Origin: Herbaspirillum frisingense
GTDB taxonomy: Bacteria; Pseudomonadota; Gammaproteobacteria; Burkholderiales; Burkholderiaceae_D
Reading direction: 5' to 3'
Length of the DNA: 32,974 bases
Assembly (NCBI GenBank): GCA_009914615.1
Contig: WNDX01000036.1
Location: forward strand, 1 to 32,974
Of the stretch, positions 7,994 to 18,858 are shown in pieces. How positions within the stretch are numbered: the first letter of the stretch is position 1; the number at the start of each line of letters is the position of its first letter. A program made the position numbers and the translations under genes. The notes under the pieces are model-generated. The model ran no database searches and was not told where the DNA came from. It was given only the letters and a program-made list of their open reading frames with translations.

Positions 7994-8785
7994 ATGAAGA
8001 CATTTGAACTGCTGAAACCGACCGCAGGCTTGCGGGTATTCATTTCCGGCGCGGCCACGGGCATCGGTGCGGCCGTGGCCGAGGCCTTCCTCGACGCGGG
8101 CGCCGCCGTCTATGTGTGCGACATCGACCCGGTCGCGATCCAGGCCATGCAGCAACGCTATCCCGCCTGTTTCACCGGCGTGGCCGACGTGGCCAGGGCC
8201 GAGCAGGTCGAGCGCGTCATCGCGCAGGCGCTGGCGCAGCTGGGCGGCATCGACGTGCTGGTGAACAACGCCGGCATCGCCGGTCCCACCGCGGCGGTGG
8301 AAGACATCGCCGTTGCGGACTGGGAGCGCACCGTCGATACCAATCTGAACAGCCAGTTCCATTTCCTGAAGCACGCCGTGCCGGCGCTCAAGAAGACTTC
8401 CCGCAACGCCAGCATCATCGCCATCTCCTCGGTGGCCGGCAGGTTGGGCTATCCCTACCGCACGCCGTATGCCTCGACCAAATGGGCCATCGTGGGCTTG
8501 ATGAAGTCGCTGGCAATGGAACTCGGGCCCGATGACATCCGCGTCAATGCGATCCTGCCCGGCGTGGTCGAAGGGCCGCGCATGGACGGTGTGATCGCGG
8601 CGCGGGCGCAGGCCCTCGGCATCACGCCCGATGCGATGCGCGACGAATATCTCAAGAAGATTTCGCTGCGCCGGATGGTGACGGCGCAGGACGTCGCCGC
8701 CATGGCACTGTTCCTCGCATCGCCCGCCGCCCGGAACGTCACCGGTCAGGCCATCAGCGTGGACGGCAACGTCGAGTATCTCTGA
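7994..8785 (+). CDS. SDR family oxidoreductase, second of two
   Basis: A 263-residue classical SDR. The cofactor motif is SGAATGIG (Ser in place of the usual Thr), followed by LVNNAGIAG, AISSVAGRLGY for the catalytic Ser, and YASTK for Tyr and Lys. The CDID after strand 2 again suggests NAD(H). It starts 43 bases after the first SDR. The two SDRs are clearly different in sequence, so they are not a recent duplication. They may act on two stereoisomers or on successive steps, as in carnitine or hydroxy-acid catabolism. The substrate is not determinable. Confidence 0.9.
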   Translation: MKTFELLKPTAGLRVFISGAATGIGAAVAEAFLDAGAAVYVCDIDPVAIQAMQQRYPACFTGVADVARAEQVERVIAQALAQLGGIDVLVNNAGIAGPTAAVEDIAVADWERTVDTNLNSQFHFLKHAVPALKKTSRNASIIAISSVAGRLGYPYRTPYASTKWAIVGLMKSLAMELGPDDIRVNAILPGVVEGPRMDGVIAARAQALGITPDAMRDEYLKKISLRRMVTAQDVAAMALFLASPAARNVTGQAISVDGNVEYL

Positions 8786-9125
8786 GGCGCCGGCCGGGCT
8801 GGCCGGCTCTGCATTCAGGATCAGAATGCAGAGCACCGCGTCAAGCTGCGCGCCGCGGCATCGTGGCGCCGGAGTCGACAAGAATGTCTATCGGGGCAAA
8901 CTGGTGGAGATGCTCCGCGCACGCCCATGACGCACTGATGGCGTCTTGCCGCACCAGCAAGCGCGGCTGCCCGGCAAAAACTAAAACTCAGCATTTGCTA
9001 GCGCAGATCAAATCATCCCCAGTCTCCCGGCCCGCGGCGCAATGAGCTGGCTATACTGGCGACAGAGATGCCGTCGGGCAATGCCGGCGGCGGTCTCGGC
9101 CGTTCAACCGTCTCGGGATGATGCG
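8786..9125. other. Intergenic region with a stem-loop
   Basis: The 340 bases between the second SDR and the DASS transporter hold no convincing gene. GCTCTGCATTC (8806-8816) and GAATGCAGAGC (8824-8834) form a perfect 11-bp stem with a seven-base loop 21 bases after the SDR stop. No U-tract follows on either strand, so it is more likely an RNA 3'-end stabiliser or a factor-dependent pause than an intrinsic terminator. A TATACT at 9052-9057 is the best -10-like box upstream of the transporter, without a good -35. Confidence 0.5.
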
Positions 9126-10631
9126 ATGCTTGCAAAAATCAAAGCCACTTTCCAGTACTTCAACCAGGCGGTTCCGTTCCGCCTGGTTCCCGCGCTGATC
9201 ACCACCGCCGTGCTGATCCTGCTGTTGCTGGCGCCTTGCCCGCAAGGGCTCGATCCCAAGGCATGGAGCCTGGTGGCGATCTTCCTGACCACCATCGTTG
9301 CCATCATCCTGAAGGTGATGCCGATCGGCGTGATGGCCATGATGGCGATCGTCATCGTGTCGCTGTCGCAGGTGACTTCCAATTCTTCCAAGGGCGCCAT
9401 CGCCGATGCGCTGGCCAGCTTTTCCAATCCGCTGATCTGGCTGATCGTGGTGGCGATCCTGATTTCGCGCGGCCTGAAGAAGACCGGCCTGGGCAAGCGC
9501 GTGGGCCTGATGTTCATCGCCCTGCTGGGCAAGCGCACCATCGGCATCGGCTACGGCCTGGCCATCTGCGAGCTGGTGCTGGCGCCGTTCACGCCCAGCA
9601 ATACCGCGCGCGGCGGCGGCATCGTGCATCCCATCATGAAATCGATCGCCAACGCCTTCGATTCGGATCCTGCCAAGGGCACGCAGGGCAAGGTCGGTAG
9701 CTACCTGGCGCTGGTCAACTACCACGCCAACCCGATCACGTCGGCGATGTTCCTGACCGCCACCGCGCCCAATCCGCTGGTGGTGAACTACGTCGCCAAG
9801 GCCACCGGCCACGCGCTGCAATTGTCGTGGACCACCTGGGCGCTGTGCATGCTGCTGCCGGGGCTGGTGTGCCTGCTGATCATGCCCGTGGTGATCTATC
9901 TGCTGTCGCCGCCGGAACTCAAGGCGACGCCCAATGCGGTGGACTACGCGCGCGGCGAGCTGAGCAAGATGGGGCCGTTGGGCGCCAGCGAGAAGGTCAT
10001 GCTGGGCACCTTCGCCTTGCTGCTGCTGTTGTGGGCCAATGTGCCGGCCATGCTGCTGGGCCCGGCCTTCACGCTCGACCCCACGGTGGTGGCCTTCGTC
10101 GGCCTGTTCGTGCTGATCATTACCGGCACCATCGACTGGGACGACGTGCTGTCGGAAAAGAGCGCCTGGGATACGCTGGTATGGTTCGGCGCACTGGTGA
10201 TGCTGGCCGAGCAATTGAACAAGACCGGCGTGGTGGCATGGTTCTCGGAGGGCATGAAGGCGGCCATCGTCGCCAGCGGCATGGGCTGGTTCGCGGTGGC
10301 AACGGTGCTGCTGCTGGTGTTCGTGCTGTCGCACTATTTCTTCGCCAGCACCACCGCGCACATCAGCGCCATGCTGCTGGCCTTTCTGACGGTGGGCGCG
10401 CAACTGCTGCCGCAGCAATACGTGATGCCCTTCATGCTGATGATGACCGCCGGTTCGGCCATCATGATGACCCTGACGCACTATGCCACCGGCACCTCGC
10501 CGATCATCTTCGGCAGCGGCTACGTCTCGATGGGCAAGTGGTGGGGCGTGGGGCTGGTGATGGCCGTGGTGGAACTGCTGGTGTTTGCCACGGTGGGCAG
10601 CCTGTGGTGGAAGGCGCTCGGCTTCTGGTGA
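9126..10631 (+). CDS. DASS family divalent anion:sodium symporter (CitT/TtdT-like)
   Basis: A 501-residue multi-helix inner-membrane transporter for di- or tricarboxylates. The first hairpin carries TPSNTARGGGI (Ser158-Asn159-Thr160), the substrate-contacting SNT motif shared with CitT and TtdT. The C-terminal counterpart is the ATGTSPIIFGSGY segment. The ATG at 9126 has GGGA seven bases upstream and gives the family N-terminus; upstream open frame to 9042 has no ribosome site. It lies on the same strand after the SDR genes and ends at a strong terminator. It is plausibly a second uptake or an exchange route for the cluster's acids, but may be an independent unit. Confidence 0.87.
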   Translation: MLAKIKATFQYFNQAVPFRLVPALITTAVLILLLLAPCPQGLDPKAWSLVAIFLTTIVAIILKVMPIGVMAMMAIVIVSLSQVTSNSSKGAIADALASFSNPLIWLIVVAILISRGLKKTGLGKRVGLMFIALLGKRTIGIGYGLAICELVLAPFTPSNTARGGGIVHPIMKSIANAFDSDPAKGTQGKVGSYLALVNYHANPITSAMFLTATAPNPLVVNYVAKATGHALQLSWTTWALCMLLPGLVCLLIMPVVIYLLSPPELKATPNAVDYARGELSKMGPLGASEKVMLGTFALLLLLWANVPAMLLGPAFTLDPTVVAFVGLFVLIITGTIDWDDVLSEKSAWDTLVWFGALVMLAEQLNKTGVVAWFSEGMKAAIVASGMGWFAVATVLLLVFVLSHYFFASTTAHISAMLLAFLTVGAQLLPQQYVMPFMLMMTAGSAIMMTLTHYATGTSPIIFGSGYVSMGKWWGVGLVMAVVELLVFATVGSLWWKALGFW

Positions 10632-10648
10632 CCTGCGGGTGAGGTCGT

Positions 10649-10683
10649 AAAGACAAGGGCGGCCCGGGCCGCCCTTGTCTTTT
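10649..10683. terminator. Bidirectional intrinsic terminator
   Basis: A perfect 34-base palindrome centred at 10665/10666: AAAGACAAGGGCGGCCC and its exact complement. A-rich and T-rich ends on both strands place it between the convergent DASS transporter and adhP genes, where it can stop transcription from both sides. Confidence 0.92.
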
Positions 10684-10706
10684 CCGGCGAGGGGAATGAG
10701 GCGTGC

Positions 10707-11732
10707 CTACTTCAGGTCAAGCACGATGCGGCCATCGATCTTGCCTTCTTCCATGCGCGCGAAGATGGCGTTGATGTTGTCCAGCTTGTCCCAGCTGAAG
10801 TGGGCCGCGACCTTGCCTTCGGCGGCGAAGACCAGCGATTCCTCCAGGTCCTGGCGGGTGCCGACGATGGAGCCGCGCACGGTGATGCGCTTGAGCACGG
10901 TATTGAATACCGGCAGCGTGATGTCGCCTGGCGGCAGGCCGACCAGCGCCATGGTGCCGCGCGAGCGCAGGAAGCCGAACGCCTGTTCCATCGCCTTGGG
11001 TGATACTGCCGTGACCAGCGCCCCATGCGCGCCGCCGACGATGCGCTGGACGTCGCCCACGGCATTGGCGTTACGGCCATCGACCACCATGTCGGCGCCG
11101 AGCTTCCTGGCCAGCGCCAGCTTGTCTTCGTGGATGTCGGCTGCCACCACATGCATGCCCATGGCTTTCGCGTATTGCACCGCCATGTGGCCCAGCCCAC
11201 CGATGCCGGAGATCACCACCCATTCGCCGGGACGCACCTCGGTTTCCTTCAAGCCTTTATAGACCGTCACTCCCGCGCACAGCACCGGCGCCGCCGGGCC
11301 GAAGTCGAGGCCGGCCGGGAGGAGGCCGACATAGTTGGGATCGGCCAGGCCATATTGCGCAAAGCTGCCGTTGACCGAGTAGCCGGTGTTCTGCTGGTCG
11401 GCGCACAAGGTTTCCCAGCCGGTGCGGCAGGGCTGGCAGCAGCCGCAGGCGGTGTGCAGCCAGGGCACGCCCACGCGGTCGCCTTCCTTGATGCGCTTGA
11501 CGCCCGCGCCCAGCGCGGCGACGTAGCCGGTGCCTTCATGGCCGGGGATGAACGGCGGATTGGGCTTGACCGGCCAGTCGCCGTGCGCCGCGTGCAGATC
11601 GGTATGGCAGACGCCGCTGGCCTCGAACTTGACGAGGATCTGGCCCGGGCCGGGAACGGGTACCGGCACTTCTTCGATGGTGAGGGGCTTGCCGAATTCG
11701 CGGACGACGGCCGCTTTCATTGTTTGCGTCAT
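10707..11732 (-). CDS. adhP: Zinc-dependent alcohol dehydrogenase AdhP
   Basis: A 341-residue medium-chain dehydrogenase. Catalytic zinc ligands are Cys42 (GVCHTD), His65 (PGHEGTG) and a Cys near 153. The structural zinc is held by Cys96, Cys99, Cys102 and Cys110. The NAD-binding motif is GIGGLG at about 178-183. The frame opens at a GTG two codons earlier, but the ATG at 11732 sits five bases after AGGAG and is the better start. Family members oxidise ethanol and other primary alcohols. It is a single-gene unit: 327 bases separate it from the glpR-like gene on the same strand, and a terminator lies downstream. Confidence 0.92.
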   Translation of the reverse strand: MTQTMKAAVVREFGKPLTIEEVPVPVPGPGQILVKFEASGVCHTDLHAAHGDWPVKPNPPFIPGHEGTGYVAALGAGVKRIKEGDRVGVPWLHTACGCCQPCRTGWETLCADQQNTGYSVNGSFAQYGLADPNYVGLLPAGLDFGPAAPVLCAGVTVYKGLKETEVRPGEWVVISGIGGLGHMAVQYAKAMGMHVVAADIHEDKLALARKLGADMVVDGRNANAVGDVQRIVGGAHGALVTAVSPKAMEQAFGFLRSRGTMALVGLPPGDITLPVFNTVLKRITVRGSIVGTRQDLEESLVFAAEGKVAAHFSWDKLDNINAIFARMEEGKIDGRIVLDLK

Positions 11733-11738
11733 ATGCAC

Positions 11739-12059
11739 TCCTGGGGGAATTCAAAGGGAGCGCGGGGAGAGCGGATGCAGCGATGCCAAAGAGGCGCCGC
11801 CGACTGAGGAGTTTCGCCTCCCCGCCGTTTCACTATCCTCCAGGAGCCGGGGAGCGTAAATCGGCGATTGCGGCGGGTTTGATCCACGTCGTGAATCGGA
11901 GAAAAATTAACCGGGACTCGCGCTCAGCAGTATTCCCGATGAGCTTTGCCGCAGGGAAGGCGTGGCAGAGGATATGCCTCGGGAGAGGCAATATTCCCGA
12001 GTTCCAAGCCGCGATGATGATTGTTTATTTACTAAGTTTTTCGGCGAAGACAAACCATC
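11739..12059. other. Intergenic region upstream of adhP
   Basis: This stretch should hold the adhP promoter on the minus strand and the end of the glpR-like transcript. CTCGGGA (11978-11984) and TCCCGAG (11995-12001) make a 7-bp inverted repeat with a ten-base spacer, and ATTCCCGA occurs twice nearby. These could be operator elements for adhP. No intrinsic terminator or clear -35/-10 pair was found. Confidence 0.35.
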
Positions 12060-12821
12060 TCATTTCGCAATGACGACTTCCACGTCGGTCTCCGCCAGCA
12101 GCTTGGCCAGTTCCGGCGGCGGCGGGGCGTCGGTGAACAGGGTATCGATCTGCGACAGGTGCGCCATCTTCACCAGCGCCTGGCGGCCGAACTTGCTCGA
12201 ATCGGCGACCAGCCACACTTGCCGCGACTGCTCGATGATGGTCTGGGCCACTTTCACCTCGCGCGCGTCGAAGTCGCGCAGCACGCCGTCCATCTCGATG
12301 CTGGAGATGCCGATGATGCCGATGTCCACCTTGAACTGGCGGATGAAATCGATCGTGGCCTCGCCGACGATGCCGCGGTCGCGCGCGCGCACCACGCCGC
12401 CGGCCACGATCACCTCCGATTCCGCATTGCTGGCCAGCATGCTGGCGACGTTGAGGTTGTTGGTGACCACGTGCAGGTTCTTGTGCTGGTGCAGGGAGCG
12501 CGCCACCTCTTCAGTGGTGGTGCCGAGGTTGAGGATCAGCGAACAGCCGTCCGGCACGCGCGAGGCCACGGTCTTGCCGATGCGGCGCTTGGCGTCTGCA
12601 TGCATGACCTGGCGCTGCGGGTAGGCGATGTTTTCCGTCGAGGACAAGAGGCCGACGCCGCCGTGGTAGCGCGCCAGCAGCTGGGCATCGACCATGGCCT
12701 TGACGTCGCGGCGCACCGTCTGGGTGGTCACATCGAGCTGTTGCGCCAGTTCTTCCACCGAAATGGTGATGTGTTTGCGGACGCATTCCAGCAGGGTTTG
12801 TTGCCGTGGGTTAAGCATCAT
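12060..12821 (-). CDS. glpR: DeoR family repressor GlpR
   Basis: A 253-residue DeoR-family protein. The N-terminal winged helix (about residues 4-58) contains ISVEELAQQLDVTTQTVRRD, and the C-terminal sugar-phosphate sensor domain (about 75-235) contains LNLGTTTEEVAR and a GGVVR segment. Two adjacent ATGs (12821 and 12818) could serve as start. It diverges from glpD and the glycerol ABC operon, the layout used by glycerol-3-phosphate-responsive GlpR. It therefore most likely represses that operon and itself until glycerol-3-phosphate appears. The effector is inferred from context. Confidence 0.88.
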   Translation of the reverse strand: MMLNPRQQTLLECVRKHITISVEELAQQLDVTTQTVRRDVKAMVDAQLLARYHGGVGLLSSTENIAYPQRQVMHADAKRRIGKTVASRVPDGCSLILNLGTTTEEVARSLHQHKNLHVVTNNLNVASMLASNAESEVIVAGGVVRARDRGIVGEATIDFIRQFKVDIGIIGISSIEMDGVLRDFDAREVKVAQTIIEQSRQVWLVADSSKFGRQALVKMAHLSQIDTLFTDAPPPPELAKLLAETDVEVVIAK

Positions 12822-12840
12822 GGTCGATAACAGTTAGCAG

Positions 12841-12894
12841 ATATGAACATTTAAAAACATAAACGAACCGAAAACAACAAATAATTGTTGATTT
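12841..12894. promoter_or_regulatory. glpR-glpD intergenic operator region
   Basis: The AT-rich gap holds CAACAA-ATAA-TTGTTG (12875-12890), a perfect 6-4-6 palindrome extended outward by AAA/TTT after one mismatch. It also holds GAACAT (12845-12850) and AACATAAACGAAC (12856-12868), which resemble GlpR half-sites of the GAACAT type. The position between divergent promoters fits repression of both units by GlpR. A weak glpD promoter, TTGATT (12888-12893) and TATCGT (12912-12917), would overlap the palindrome. Confidence 0.5.
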
Positions 12895-12956
12895 GTTTTC
12901 AGGTTGTCGCTTATCGTAGCGAAAAAATGAGCGGGATGAATCCGGAGACAAATCGA

Positions 12957-14492
12957 ATGGCGCTTGAATACGATCTTTTGGTGGTCGGCGGTGGCATCAA
13001 CGGCGCAGGCATTGCGCGTGATGCCGCGGGCCGCGGCCTGCGCGTGCTCCTGTGCGAACAGCACGATCTGGCGCAGCACACCTCTTCGGCCAGCACCAAG
13101 CTGATCCACGGTGGCCTGCGCTATCTCGAATATTACGAATTCAAACTGGTGCGCAAGGCCCTGCAGGAGCGCGAAGTGCTGCTGCGTTCGGCGCCGCACA
13201 TCATCTGGCCGCTGCGCTTCGTCATGCCGCACGACGCCAACCAGCGTCCGGCCTGGATGATACGCGCCGGCCTGCTGATGTACGACTACCTCGCCAAGCG
13301 CGAGATCCTGCCTGCATCGCATGGCTTGAAGCTGCGCGAGCACGCCGCCGGCCAGCCGCTCAAGGGCGATTATCGCAAGGGCTTCGTGTATTCCGACGGT
13401 TGGGTGGACGATGCGCGCCTGGTGGCGCTGAACGCGATGGACGCCCACGAGCGCGGCGCGCGCATCCTCACCCGCACCAAGTGCGTCAGCGCGCGCCGCG
13501 ACGGCGACCGCTGGCATGCCGTGCTGGAGAGCGAAAACGGCGGCCGCACCGAGGTACTGGAAGTGCAGGCGCGCGCCATCGTCAACGCCGCAGGTCCCTG
13601 GGCCGCGCGTTTCGCCGATGCGGTGCCGGGCGCCAGGAAAACGTATAACCTGCGCCTGATCAAGGGCAGCCATATCGTGGTCAAGCGGCTGTTCGATCAT
13701 CCTCATGCTTATATCTTCCAGAATCCCGACAAACGCATCATCTTCGCGATCCCCTACCAGGATGACTTCACGCTGATCGGCACCACCGATCTCGAATACC
13801 ACGGCGACGCCGGCAAGGTCGAGATCAGCGCCGAGGAAGTCGATTACCTGTGCGAGATGGCCAACCGCTATTTCACCCGCCAGATCTCGGTCAAGGATGT
13901 GGTGTGGACGTATTCCGGCGTGCGTCCGCTGCTGGACGACAGTTCCGAGAACGCCTCGGCCGTCACGCGCGATTACCTGCTCGAATGCGACGACGCCGGC
14001 GCCCCCATGCTCAATGTCTGGGGCGGCAAGATCACCACCTATCGCAAGCTCGCCGAAGAAGCGCTCAGTATGCTGTCGGCCAGCCTGGGCGTGCAGAGCC
14101 ACTCCTGGACGGCGGGCGCGCCGCTGCCGGGCGGCGATCTGCAACAGCCCGGCAAGCTGGTCGGGCGTTATGATTTCGACGGCTTCCTGAAAGACTTCCG
14201 CACGCGCCATCCGTGGCTGCCGGCGGAACTGGCCAAGCGTTATGCGCGCAGCTACGGCGCGCGCGCCGAGCGCCTGATCGACGGCACGACCAGCCTGGCC
14301 GGGCTGGGCGAGGAATTGGCGCCGGGCTTGCACGAAGCGGAAGTGCGGTATCTGATCGGCGCCGAATGGGCCCGCAGCGCGGACGACATCTTGTGGCGCA
14401 GAAGCAAGCTGGGCCTGTATTGCCAGCCGCAGGACGTGGCCCGCCTGGAAGCATGGCTGGCGCAACACGCGCAGGATCACGCGCCTGCGTGA
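12957..14492 (+). CDS. glpD: Aerobic glycerol-3-phosphate dehydrogenase GlpD
   Basis: A 511-residue flavoprotein, close to the 501 residues of the E. coli enzyme. It oxidises glycerol-3-phosphate to dihydroxyacetone phosphate at the inner membrane and passes electrons to quinone. The FAD-binding motif is at the N-terminus (VVGGGINGAGIARDAAGRG), followed by the family segment SSASTKLIHGGLRYLE and, near the middle, GTTDLEY. In-frame ATGs occur at 12927 and 12936, but the one at 12957 has GGAG (12944-12947) nine bases ahead and the expected N-terminus. It is the first gene of the glycerol operon, 48 bases before glpS. Confidence 0.94.
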   Translation: MALEYDLLVVGGGINGAGIARDAAGRGLRVLLCEQHDLAQHTSSASTKLIHGGLRYLEYYEFKLVRKALQEREVLLRSAPHIIWPLRFVMPHDANQRPAWMIRAGLLMYDYLAKREILPASHGLKLREHAAGQPLKGDYRKGFVYSDGWVDDARLVALNAMDAHERGARILTRTKCVSARRDGDRWHAVLESENGGRTEVLEVQARAIVNAAGPWAARFADAVPGARKTYNLRLIKGSHIVVKRLFDHPHAYIFQNPDKRIIFAIPYQDDFTLIGTTDLEYHGDAGKVEISAEEVDYLCEMANRYFTRQISVKDVVWTYSGVRPLLDDSSENASAVTRDYLLECDDAGAPMLNVWGGKITTYRKLAEEALSMLSASLGVQSHSWTAGAPLPGGDLQQPGKLVGRYDFDGFLKDFRTRHPWLPAELAKRYARSYGARAERLIDGTTSLAGLGEELAPGLHEAEVRYLIGAEWARSADDILWRRSKLGLYCQPQDVARLEAWLAQHAQDHAPA

Positions 14493-14540
14493 TCCGATCC
14501 GCCGCAAGCAATCAACAGAAAAAAGCTGCAAGGAGACAGT

Positions 14541-15641
<1,101 letters not shown>

Positions 15642-15642
15642 T

Positions 15643-16731
<1,089 letters not shown>

Positions 16732-16735
16732 GCGC

Positions 16736-17626
16736 ATGAACAAGCCATATAACAACAAGGCCTGGTTCTTCATCCTGCCGGTCTTCCTGACGGTCGCGTT
16801 CTCCGCGATCATTCCGCTGATGACGGTGGTCAACTACTCGGTGCAAGACATCATCAGTCCCGAGCAGAGCGTATTCGTGGGCCTTGAATGGTTCAAGGAA
16901 GTGATGCGCGACGGCGAGCTGCATTCGGCCCTGCTGCGCCAACTGGTGTTCTCGTTCTGCGTGCTGCTGGTGCAGATCCCGCTGGGCATCGGCCTGGCGC
17001 TGTCGATGCCGCACAAGGGCTGGAAATCCTCGGCCACGCTGGTGATCCTGGCCATGCCGCTGCTGATCCCATGGAACGTGGTCGGCACCATCTGGCAGAT
17101 CTTCGGCCGTGCCGACATCGGCCTGGGCGGCTATGTGCTGAACCTGCTGGGCATCGGCTACAACTACGCCTCGGATCCGACCGACGCCTGGATCACCGTG
17201 CTGGTGATGGACGTCTGGCACTGGACCCCGCTGGTGGCGCTGCTGGCCTTCGCCGGCCTGCGCTCGATCCCGGACGCTTACTACCAGGCCGCACAGATCG
17301 ACGGCGCCAGCCGCTGGGCGGTGTTCCGCTACATCCAGTTGCCCAAGATGCGCGGCGTGCTGGTGATCGCGGTGCTGTTGCGCTTCATGGACAGCTTCAT
17401 GATCTATACCGAACCTTTCGTGCTGACCGGCGGCGGCCCGGGCAACTCGACCACCTTCCTGAGCCAATACCTGACGCAGAAGGCGGTCGGCCAATTCGAC
17501 CTTGGCCCGGCCGCCGCTTTCTCGCTGATTTACTTCCTCATCATCTTGCTGCTGTCCTTCGTGCTCTATAACTGGATGCAGAGCGCCGGCAGCGGCAACA
17601 AAGAAACGGGCGGCAACCATGAATAA
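16736..17626 (+). CDS. glpP: Glycerol ABC transporter permease GlpP
   Basis: A 296-residue inner-membrane permease of the MalF type with six predicted helices. The first lies at about residues 9-31. The EAA-loop equivalent, near residues 182-205, carries DAYYQAAQIDGASRW, which contacts the ATPases. It starts four bases after the glpT stop and overlaps glpQ by eight bases, indicating translational coupling. It should form the membrane channel with GlpQ. Confidence 0.9.
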   Translation: MNKPYNNKAWFFILPVFLTVAFSAIIPLMTVVNYSVQDIISPEQSVFVGLEWFKEVMRDGELHSALLRQLVFSFCVLLVQIPLGIGLALSMPHKGWKSSATLVILAMPLLIPWNVVGTIWQIFGRADIGLGGYVLNLLGIGYNYASDPTDAWITVLVMDVWHWTPLVALLAFAGLRSIPDAYYQAAQIDGASRWAVFRYIQLPKMRGVLVIAVLLRFMDSFMIYTEPFVLTGGGPGNSTTFLSQYLTQKAVGQFDLGPAAAFSLIYFLIILLLSFVLYNWMQSAGSGNKETGGNHE

Positions 17627-18437
17627 AGACAAGCAGAACGGCCTGCCGCGGCTGCTGGTGATGGCGATCTACATCGCCTTCACGCTGATCCCGCTGTACT
17701 GGCTGTTCAATACCTCGCTCAAGACCAACGAAGAGACCCTGTCGGTCTTCACGCTCTGGCCCAACGCGCCGACGCTGAACAACTACAAGACCATCTTCAC
17801 CGATCCGTCGTGGTATTCGGGCTATATCAACTCCATCATCTACGTGGCGATGAACACCGTCATGTCGTTGCTGGTGGCGTTGCCTGCGGCGTATGCGTTC
17901 TCGCGCTACCGCTTCCTGGGCGACAAGCACATGTTCTTCTGGCTGCTGACCAATCGCATGACGCCGCCAGCGGTGTTCCTGCTGCCGTTCTTCCAGCTGT
18001 ATTCGACGATCGGCCTGTCGGATACGCACATCGCCGTGGCCCTGGCGCACATGCTGTTCAACGTGCCGCTGGCGGTGTGGATCCTGGAAGGCTTCATGTC
18101 GGGCGTGCCGCGCGAGATCGATGAGACCGCCTACATCGACGGCTTCTCCTTCCCGCGTTTCTTCATCCGCATCTTCCTGCCGCTGATCAAGTCGGGCGTG
18201 GGCGTGACCGCCTTCTTCTGCTTCATGTTCAGTTGGGTGGAATTGCTGCTGGCGCGCACGCTGACCTCGGTCAACGCCAAGCCGATCAGCGCCATCATGA
18301 CCCGTACCGCGTCCGCGGCGGGCATGGACTGGGGCATCCTGGCCGCGGCCGGGGTGCTGACCATCATTCCCGGAGCGCTGGTGATCTGGTTCGTGCGCAA
18401 CCATATCGCCAAGGGCTTCGCCATGGGGAGAGTGTGA
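17619..18437 (+). CDS. glpQ: Glycerol ABC transporter permease GlpQ
   Basis: A 272-residue MalG-type permease with six predicted helices. The EAA-loop region reads PREIDETAYIDGFSF. The ATG at 17619 lies inside the last codons of glpP. The gene is followed two bases later by the small glpU gene. It pairs with GlpP; the substrate assignment to glycerol rests on operon context. This is not the periplasmic glycerophosphodiesterase that carries the same symbol in enterobacteria. Confidence 0.9.
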   Translation: MNKDKQNGLPRLLVMAIYIAFTLIPLYWLFNTSLKTNEETLSVFTLWPNAPTLNNYKTIFTDPSWYSGYINSIIYVAMNTVMSLLVALPAAYAFSRYRFLGDKHMFFWLLTNRMTPPAVFLLPFFQLYSTIGLSDTHIAVALAHMLFNVPLAVWILEGFMSGVPREIDETAYIDGFSFPRFFIRIFLPLIKSGVGVTAFFCFMFSWVELLLARTLTSVNAKPISAIMTRTASAAGMDWGILAAAGVLTIIPGALVIWFVRNHIAKGFAMGRV

Positions 18438-18439
18438 TC

Positions 18440-18724
18440 ATGGCCAATGCATTTTCGTGGATGTCGTGGACGCCGCCGGTGGCCATCTTCTTTCTCTGCA
18501 TCGCGCTGATGCTGGTGGGCATGACGATCTGGGAGATCCGCTCGCCCACCACCGAGCGCAAGGGTTTCCTGCCGCTGCGCACGACCCGTGGCGACCGGCT
18601 GTTCATCGGCCTGTTGAGCGCGGCCTACATCAATCTGGCCTGGGTGGCGCTGACCGACCTCGACCAGTGGTATGCCGCCGTGATCGGCTTCGTGGCCCTG
18701 CTGCTGATCATGCGCAAGGGTTGA
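18440..18724 (+). CDS. glpU: Small membrane protein GlpU (DUF2160)
   Basis: A 94-residue protein with three hydrophobic segments: residues about 12-32, 54-72 and 78-91. It starts two bases after the glpQ stop. A protein of this size and type sits at this place in glpSTPQUV-like operons and belongs to DUF2160; its role in transport is not established. The sequence is rich in aromatic residues near the N-terminus (FSWMSW) and has a short charged loop after helix 1 (RSPTTERKG). It may stabilise the permease complex. Confidence 0.82.
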   Translation: MANAFSWMSWTPPVAIFFLCIALMLVGMTIWEIRSPTTERKGFLPLRTTRGDRLFIGLLSAAYINLAWVALTDLDQWYAAVIGFVALLLIMRKG

Positions 18725-18858
18725 GCACGACGAGCAATCGAATTCGATTTCCGGTTTGCGGTGAGCTGTCAGCGAAAACCTGGAATGAAATGACGTCCCG
18801 GGGAATGTCCTTCCCACCCCGGCGCGGCCAATTTTGGGGAAGGTGACGAGGAGACGTG

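Noticed and set aside
9051-10481. Minus-strand open frame of 476 codons opposite the DASS transporter
   Set aside because: Gln/His/Arg-rich sequence typical of the antisense of a membrane protein in GC-rich DNA; no homology pattern.
11963-11978. Sigma-54-like box (TGGCAGA-N4-ATGCC)
   Set aside because: GG and GC spacing fits, but it is on the plus strand and points into the 3' end of the minus-strand glpR gene, with no plus-strand gene to drive.
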